Below the pieces are notes generated by a model, which saw only the letters and a list, made by a program, of their open reading frames with translations, had not been told where the DNA came from and ran no database searches. The translations under genes and the position numbers were made by a program. From Owenia fusiformis (Eukaryota > Annelida > Polychaeta > Sabellida > Oweniidae), in assembly GCA_903813345.2 (NCBI GenBank), contig CAIIXF020000141.1, positions 1 to 25,000 on the forward strand: a stretch of DNA of 25,000 nucleotides. Reading direction: 5' to 3'. Below are positions 20,774-25,000 of the stretch, in pieces (positions within the stretch are counted from its first letter, which is position 1; every line of letters starts with the position of its first letter).

Positions 20774-23272
20774 ATGAAGGAACACCAATGTTTCAGGCCT
20801 TGGACACAAAGGCAATCATGTAGATTCCTTCAAAATTGGAAAAGTTATTCCAAACCTAGAGGGCAGCGTTAAATGGATCACCCTGTTTGTTCAGAATTCA
20901 TTTTGTATTCCCATGTTGCATAAAGCACTTCCTCGTTTTGGTGTTTTATGTTAGATTGGATATCGAGTTGTGGAGCTACATTATCGAACATATTTTCGAA
21001 AAGTTTTTCACACATAGCTAGGCATTCATTATAACGTAATATCCATTCTTTGTTAACGATAGATACATGTTTTATAAACGTGAATGTAATAGATTCTTTT
21101 ATTGATATTGTTTTAAATCATTTATCACGTGTGAAAAGAATTCAAGAATTTAAGTGCTACTGCTTATTTTAGGACATGAAGTTAAATAAGTATACTTACA
21201 ACTACGTGCAACGATGTGAAGCTTCTGCACGAGCCAGTATTCCATGTTGTCTGTATTTATAAAATACGCTTGGTGATTTGGAAATAGTGCCATGGGGTAT
21301 ATTTCAGATGGAAGGTATACATGTCTTGGTTGATTGTAAGGTGTGCACGTTTTGAAAGCAACTTCGGTGTTATCACGTAGAGACATCAATTGCAAACCAT
21401 TTAAAGTAGAGAAATCTTCGTCTTGTAGAAGGTAGCTTAGTAAAGAATGTTTGTCTTTTCTGTGGAGCGCCTTGTATATCTTTGGATTTGCATGTATTTG
21501 TTCGCGGACATACCTAGGACTGACACGTGTCAATAGTATGTCGGTGCATGCTTCGATGCTATTCTGAACATGGGCCGGGATTTGTGCAACGTTACACCCA
21601 GATTTCCTGAGAAGGTCGTATAAAACATCCCTTATTTTCTTCGGTTGGTTTTGTAAGTTGTCTACAACACAATTTGTTAGTTTAACCCACTTCTTCTGGA
21701 TTTCACAATATATGATCTCATTCTGAAATAGCCAGGGAAGAAGCGTTTTAATAACGACCTTCCACTTGTCATCAACCTGAAAGTAAAAGAATGAAAAATG
21801 ATTGGTCATTATGTACAGGCTGGGCTAAAAGAAGGTCTCAATGATTTTATCAGAAACATATACAGGTTGGTCCAAAAAAAGTGAACCACTGCAACGGGCT
21901 ATGTTTTCCTTATGACCAGCAAATATCCTTTCATATTTTCACATGTTGAGGCGGAAGGTCTTAAATTTGTGTCGGTACCATACATTTCTCTTAGTCTTGA
22001 AATTTGCAGAAATTATAACCTCTAACCAAACGTCTTCTGACTTTGTTTGGTTTTGAACGCAAAGTTATTGTGATCCACAGAAATGTTCTAAGCTTCCAAA
22101 GATGAAAACATCTTCCAGTGAAATAACAATATGGTCTTAAAATGTCAATATCTTCATTAACCATGAACCAATTCTAATGCATTATGGCTCAAAACACTGA
22201 ATATTAGATTTCCCTTTGATTTTTGCAAGATATTTATATGAAGGGCTTCTCAGATTTTGGGTCACAGGGGGTAACTTTGCCTCCCTCTAACTCTTTGTGT
22301 AGGTAACATCCCCTTAACCATTGAACTGTTTCAAAATGATCAATGAAAGTGCAAAATGTGTTTTCTGCTCATATAGTGTCCCATTTGTCATATAGTTTAT
22401 GGTCATATGTTTCTCACTGAAAGCTTTTTTCAGATCATCCAATATGTTTCAACAATTTCCGTGCATCACGTTCATTGGTAAAAGTTTGCACAATAATTAA
22501 TTTAAGGCATGTTTGTTTAAGTCTTGTAATTTCTTCAAAATTCAAGACTGAGAATAAATTATGGCATCTACAAAAAGTTTGGACCTTTCTGTACAAGATG
22601 TGATGATATGAGCCAATTCATTCATGTTTTAAGGAAAATGCAGCGGTTCACTTTTTGGACAACCCTGTATTATATATTAAACATTCAAATTTGCTCAGTG
22701 CTCAGTGCTAGGGAACTTCACAGCGCCTTGTTCATGAAGAAGGTATTAAGTAATTTATCAGTAATGACTATCGTGTCGTATATGGCCATTGAGTTCAATA
22801 AATATTATTCTGTAAGGATGGTCCACTCAACATACCTGGGTGGAATCTGGGATCATCTGGTAGATTAAAGCAGGTGAAACCTGGGAGAGACCTCGCGCTG
22901 TCATGATCAGCTGTACATAGCACTTTGGTAGTAACTCTATAAGCAGACACTTGTTCCATGTAAGATGAGGATCGCTGTCTTCCTTCTGGTCCACTGTTGG
23001 CCATTTAAGATGGGCTCTATTCTGAATTTTAGAAAAAAAACCCTTTAGGTCTGACCTTTTAGCACAATAATCAGCCATCCAGGTCTGTTGAAAGGCTTGG
23101 CCTTTTTAGCTAAAGTTGTATTTAAAATCGGTAAGGATTTCAATGGTATATACCTGGTCTAATGCGAAGTATCCGTTGACATGCACAGGCAGACCAGAAG
23201 GGCTGGTTCCTGTCGTGGGTAGGGGAAGTACACAGAAAATCTGACCCCGAGGTGGTATAGAATTCTCTACGT
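10358..23272 (-). CDS. SACS-like: Sacsin-like giant chaperone-related protein, six exons, 5' end outside the window
   Basis: Joined exons 23272-23154, 23021-22836, 21776-21200, 20166-12116, 10938-10834 and 10543-10358 give one frame of 3073 codons plus TGA. All five internal introns are GT-AG and all phases agree. Visible order: post-ATPase motifs of one sacsin repeat (residues 17-39), its tail (40-293), a full repeat with a GHKL ATPase (about 977-1132) and its FCFLPLP/VHVNGHFALDD block (1342-1365), a long middle, an XPCB-like segment (about 2640-2775), a J-like segment (about 2797-2857) and HEPN (about 2945-3073). In vertebrates sacsin is a large cytosolic protein with a UBL, three such repeats, XPCB, J and HEPN, acting in protein quality control, intermediate-filament and mitochondrial homeostasis. 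The role here is inferred from that family. The UBL and at least one ATPase core must lie past 25000. It could be a lineage-specific paralogue rather than the strict orthologue. Confidence 0.94.
10834..10938 (-). CDS. SACS-like: Sacsin-like gene, exon E: middle of the HEPN domain
   Basis: 105 nt, phase 0 on both sides. Acceptor ttatttaag, donor AAG|gtagtt. It codes 35 residues (2978-3012) beginning SAEKALKAALYYIDALEASL. After ICYICLQ at the end of exon D this gives the HEPN pattern in which a helix ending (Q/L)xAEKALKAxL packs in the core. The exon is too short to be found by ORF length and rests on frame continuity plus family pattern. The acceptor has a weak pyrimidine tract. Confidence 0.87.
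11162..11965. mobile_element. TTAA-flanked TIR element (piggyBac- or Kolobok-type MITE), probably a dimer
   Basis: TTAA (11158-11161) precedes ccccccTATCACACCAAACTAGTT. The right end, read inverted, is ccctaCTATCACACCAAACTAGTT, followed outside by TTAG (11966-11969), a one-base variant of TTAA. TTAA targets with CCC tips suggest piggyBac; Kolobok also uses TTAA. The interior is non-coding and rich in cgttc/agttc. The last 114 bp of the element (11847-11960) resemble an equally long internal segment (11464-11577), which also ends in gtgtgatag. It sits in the intron between exons D and E. Confidence 0.78.
11417..11440. repeat. Perfect 24-bp palindrome
   Basis: gaattttgaatc is followed directly by its reverse complement gattcaaaattc, with no spacer. 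It lies inside the TTAA-flanked element, about a third of the way along. Confidence 0.85.
12116..20166 (-). CDS. SACS-like: Sacsin-like gene, giant exon D (8051 nt)
   Basis: Bounded by acceptor tttaattcag and donor CAG|gtgaga, this exon codes residues 294-2977 with no stop. The GHKL ATPase lies at about 977-1132: N-box KELLQNADDA (Glu 1014, Asn 1018), LLVYDNKPF (Asp 1058), KTGQYGIGFNAVYHITD (from 1084). FCFLPLP (1342) and VHVNGHFALDDARRGL (1355) follow. The long helical region resembles sacsin repeat tails. At about 2640-2775, FLPEPGDYVP, DMVYRYAKIITEV and YKIYEIDIGGG resemble the XPCB-flanking part of sacsin. A J-like segment at about 2797-2857 has WQASENP where sacsin has WHPDKNP. AVRWMKQAKFDLEAAK (2945) opens HEPN. 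The first codon usually taken as a start (TTG at 20155) is internal: KTQLREIAE reads straight through it. Single giant exons are also a feature of vertebrate SACS. Confidence 0.97.
20332..20885. mobile_element. Mariner-type MITE 2 (TIR cagggtgacccaaa)
   Basis: Left tip cagggtgacccaaataaacg and inverted right tip cagggtgatccatttaacg continue with conserved CTCTA and GAATA blocks, giving imperfect TIRs of about 40 bp. The left flank is TA; the right is TT, so one target base has probably mutated. Length 554 bp, no coding capacity. It contains a (GTT)12 microsatellite. Confidence 0.75.
20738..20773. repeat. (GTT)12 microsatellite
   Basis: Twelve uninterrupted GTT units inside MITE 2 within intron C-D; on the transcribed strand this reads (AAC)12. 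Confidence 0.95.
21200..21776 (-). CDS. SACS-like: Sacsin-like gene, exon C: tail of the upstream repeat
   Basis: 577 nt. Acceptor ttttactttcag, donor T|gtaagt, leaving one base (T at 21200) that pairs with GT of the giant exon to make a Cys codon. It codes residues 102-293, beginning VDDKWKVVIKTLLPWLF. WVKL and VYLPSEIYPMALFPNHQAYF are typical of the region after the ATPase in sacsin repeats. The segment DKWKVVIKTLLPWLFQ is the counterpart of TLSYWEFMNIELYKTIASEK at about residues 1435-1454 of the second repeat, which supports a repeated architecture. The Met nearest the 5' end of the open frame lies inside the intron and is not a start. Confidence 0.92.
21815..21840. mobile_element. Lone mariner-type TIR end
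   Basis: TA followed by caggctgggctaaaagaagg resembles the tips of the other TA-flanked elements here (cag-g-tgg-c-aaaa). It lies 48 bp left of MITE 3 and has no partner end in the window, so it is probably a relic. Confidence 0.5.
21863..22667. mobile_element. Mariner-type MITE 3 (TIR caggttggtccaaaa)
   Basis: Left tip caggttggtccaaaaaaagt and inverted right tip cagggttgtccaaaaagtga share GTGAACC(A/G)CTGCA and TTTTCCTTA downstream, giving TIRs of about 45 bp. TA flanks both sides (21861-21862 and 22668-22669). Length 805 bp. The interior is AT-rich with no transposase that I recognise. The 86-codon open frame at 22608-22868 runs across the tip and into antisense of exon B, and is not a gene. 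Confidence 0.87.
22836..23021 (-). CDS. SACS-like: Sacsin-like gene, exon B
   Basis: 186 nt, phase 0 at both ends. Acceptor ctaaaattcag, donor CAG|gtatgt. It codes 62 residues (40-101) starting NRAHLKWPT, which continues FALDQ of exon A into the family pattern FAL(D/E)xNRxHLxWP. WNKCLLIELLPKCYVQLI follows, matching the sacsin pattern WNxxLLxExxxPxY; the second repeat has AWNQLVLKKIVVPAYITYI. The 132-bp intron that separates it from exon A (23022-23153) is the shortest in the window and carries no repeat. The open frame continues past both ends of the exon, but only the part between the splice sites looks like sacsin. Confidence 0.9.
23154..23272 (-). CDS. SACS-like: Sacsin-like gene, exon A (first visible): post-ATPase block of an upstream repeat
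   Basis: Acceptor ttatttcag at 23273-23281, donor CAG|gtatat after 23154. The exon opens with two bases of a split codon, then codes 39 residues. They include PPRGQIFCVLPLP and GLPVHVNGYFALDQ, the signature stretch that follows the GHKL ATPase in every sacsin repeat; the second repeat in this gene has the matching FCFLPLP and VHVNGHFALDD. Its own ATPase core is not found between 23273 and 25000, so the preceding exon lies outside the window. The short length and the split-codon start show this is not the first exon. Confidence 0.9.
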
Positions 23273-23370
23273 CTGAAATAAGAGGTATATCAAAATAAAG
23301 ATAGTTTATAAAATCAATTGCATAATTGTATAAAATATGAGGATTGGCCAGGGAAGAAATATCGCAATAC

Positions 23371-24353
23371 CAGGTCGTTCAATAAGTTCACGGAAAATGC
23401 TCTCATTTCAAAGATTCTTGATATTTTCCCATAGAATTTTCACACAATGTATAAAAAATACTTTCTGATTGATTCTTAAAATATCAGCATTTGTTTGGTC
23501 AAAAATAAGGGTTACTATGGTAACTTAACTTTTGGGTAGGCGGGGCACTTTTTACGTCACACGATTTACCATTTCAGAAATCTATCAATATGTGCAAATG
23601 AAGGATCCCTGTTTTTATTTGTTCTTATTTAATTAGAAATGTTCTGAAGGAAAATTGATGTTTTCTTGTTTTCACGAACTTTCTGAAATCGTGCTAGGCA
23701 ATCCTGTACAAGTGGACCAGAAAATCAACAAATTAAAGTAATGCTATGGTAAGTTGATTAAAACTTAACCATTCAGCCGAACTCTAAATTTTTCCATCAG
23801 GATAATGCAGCCGATCACACTGCTAATATTGTGCAGGAAACCATCACAAACAACTGGCAAAATAGATGGCAAAGCTGCCCCAAGTTACATACTCTCCAGA
23901 TGAGACAACTTTGATTTTGCTGTTTTCACTAGGATGAAGGATCAGCTAAGAGGTGCACTTTATGAAACAATGAAACTACTTTCGACTGCAGTCCGGATTT
24001 CCCTTCAAACAAGTTTTTCAGATGGCTTCAGAGCACTGTCTCGCCAATGGGTTGAATGCAACCTATTTTGCATTAAACATGAGGGAGAATGTTTCTAAAA
24101 CCTTATGGGACAATAGTTGTTACTATTATTACATTAAGTAAAATCATGTACAAGTACAAAGCGGAGAAGAAATCCATGTGATATACTCATAAATTGCCTA
24201 CTATTCTGTTATTTTTCTAATGAATAACGTGACGTAAAAAGTGCCCCGCCTACCCAAAAGTCAAGTTACCATAGTAACCCTTATTTTGACCAATCAAATG
24301 AGAGATAATGATATTTTAAGAATCAATCAGAACGTATTTTTATACATTGTGTG
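23371..24353 (+). mobile_element. Decayed mariner-like element with long inverted repeats
   Basis: Arms of about 120 bp, 23441-23560 and 24230-24351, are inverted copies containing gggttactatggtaact, ttttgggtaggcggggcact and tttttacgtcac. The left arm appears to extend outward to a mariner-like tip, TAccaggtcgttcaataagt (from 23370). The right arm stops where the family B copy begins at 24355, which suggests that B inserted into it. Between the arms lies a broken transposase (23785-24098). The element sits in the 5'-most visible intron, antisense to the sacsin-like gene. Confidence 0.72.
23785..24098 (+). pseudogene. Broken DDE transposase fragment, IS630/Tc1/mariner superfamily
   Basis: FHQDNAADHTANIV (from 23792) matches the catalytic (Q)DNAxxHTA block holding the second Asp of the DDE/D triad. 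A TGA interrupts that frame about 40 codons on. SPD (23893) in a second frame and DFAVFTRMKDQLRGALYETM (from 23913) in the third match the family pattern SPDLxPxDFxLxxxLK. WVECN follows, near the usual C-terminal RWxxC. All three forward frames are used, so at least two frameshifts have occurred and the gene is dead. The N-terminal DNA-binding part is absent between the arms. No functional product is expected. Confidence 0.75.
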
Positions 24354-24354
24354 T

Positions 24355-25000
24355 AAAGGATAGGTATCGATATGGAGAACTGAATTCAACAATGTTTTTC
24401 TCTTAAACCAATCATTGAAAACATTTTGTAAAAAACATGGTATTTTATGTAATGTTGACTGATTGACAATTTAATGCGAAAATTATTTAGAAATATTTTA
24501 TATAACTGTTTTTTGTTAACATTTTTTGTTTTTTTAGTGCAATTGTTTTTGCTCCTTTCTACCAATTCTTGAGAATGAAATAAAATGTCTTTCTGAACCT
24601 TGTTGGAACAAAATAGCATATACAACATGTTTTTAGACCTCTCAATATTAAAGTTAAACAAAGGATTTTTTGGTTGATTTTAAAAAAGTATTCAAAAAAT
24701 TAAGACAAAATCCCCCCAAAATAGATAAAAATCAAGAAAAACCTTTTATTTCATTAACAAGATACTTTTTTAAAATCAACCAAAATTTCCTTTGTACAAT
24801 TACAATATTGAGAGACCTAAACATGTTGTGTTTATGTCGTTTTGTTCCAATGAGGTTCGGAAAGATGTTTCGTTTCACTCTGGAAACATGATACCAAGAA
24901 CAAAACAAGTGTTTGATGTGTTTTTTAAAACGATATAGACGAAAGTATGTATATCTATTTCAAATTATATTGTTACCATTCAAAAGATGGCCATTAAATT
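24355..25000. mobile_element. Fold-back/MITE family B, copy 3 (cut by the window end)
   Basis: It begins aaaggataggtatcgatatg and is the most complete copy. Near-palindromic arms meet at a perfect 24-bp inner stem (24668-24691 with 24762-24785). Outside it, agacctctcaatatt on the left mirrors aatattgagagacct on the right, and ctgaaccttgttggaacaaaa mirrors ttttgttccaatgaggttcg. It is still matching the right arm of copy 2 (ttaccattcaaaagatggcc) where the window ends. All three copies face the same way. No coding capacity. Confidence 0.82.

Larger units (their letters stand above)
20167..21199 (-). other. Intron C-D of the sacsin-like gene (1033 bp)
   Basis: GT-AG intron in phase 1. It contains a 554-bp mariner-type MITE, and the remaining roughly 480 bp are unique AT-rich sequence with no exon or ORF. 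Confidence 0.85.
21777..22835 (-). other. Intron B-C of the sacsin-like gene (1059 bp)
   Basis: GT-AG intron in phase 0. Most of it is the 805-bp MITE 3 plus a lone mariner-type end at 21815. Only about 250 bp is other sequence. Confidence 0.85.

Noticed and set aside
22827-23078. Whole 83-codon minus-strand frame as a gene
   Set aside because: Only 23021-22836 is sacsin-like and bounded by splice sites; the ends are intronic read-through.

Overview
The window is animal nuclear DNA: AT-rich, intron-bearing, full of short terminal-inverted-repeat (TIR) transposons and satellites, with one recognisable protein-coding gene. That gene is a very large sacsin-like gene on the minus strand. Its form, the mariner-type elements and the overall texture fit an invertebrate, such as a marine lophotrochozoan or an invertebrate deuterostome. 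The sequence alone does not settle the phylum.

Layout. 1-7500: no convincing exon; a degenerate minisatellite (about 1380-1690), two copies of a fold-back repeat family (4341-4776 and 6703-7190), a hairpin (6188-6246) and a promoter-like motif cluster (5501-5620). About 7505-8800: a 48-bp satellite arranged in about 427-bp higher-order repeats. 9013-9623: a mariner-type MITE with TA flanks. 10358-23272, minus strand: six exons of the sacsin-like gene, one of them a giant 8051-nt exon at 12116-20166. 23274-25000: an intron open at the window edge, holding a decayed mariner relative and a third fold-back copy.

The six exons join in frame, using GT-AG introns throughout, into 3073 residues ending at a stop at 10358. 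The 5' part of the gene lies beyond base 25000. From N to C the visible protein holds: the tail of one sacsin repeat (CVLPLP, VHVNGYFAL); a complete second repeat with a GHKL/Hsp90-type ATPase (ELLQNADDA, DNKPF, GQYGIGF); a long helical middle; an XPCB-like segment; a J-domain-like segment whose HPD triad is replaced by QAS; and a C-terminal HEPN domain split over three exons. Residue numbers below use 1 = the Val codon at 23270-23268.

The three complete introns of 1 kb or more each carry one TIR element of 554-805 bp, and the 5'-most, incomplete intron carries two. The two introns without an element are 132 and 290 bp. The most notable points are the J-like segment without HPD, the HEPN domain interrupted by introns, the TTAA-flanked element with a roughly 11-bp GTTC periodicity, and the higher-order satellite whose 48-bp unit keeps a 16-residue reading frame open.
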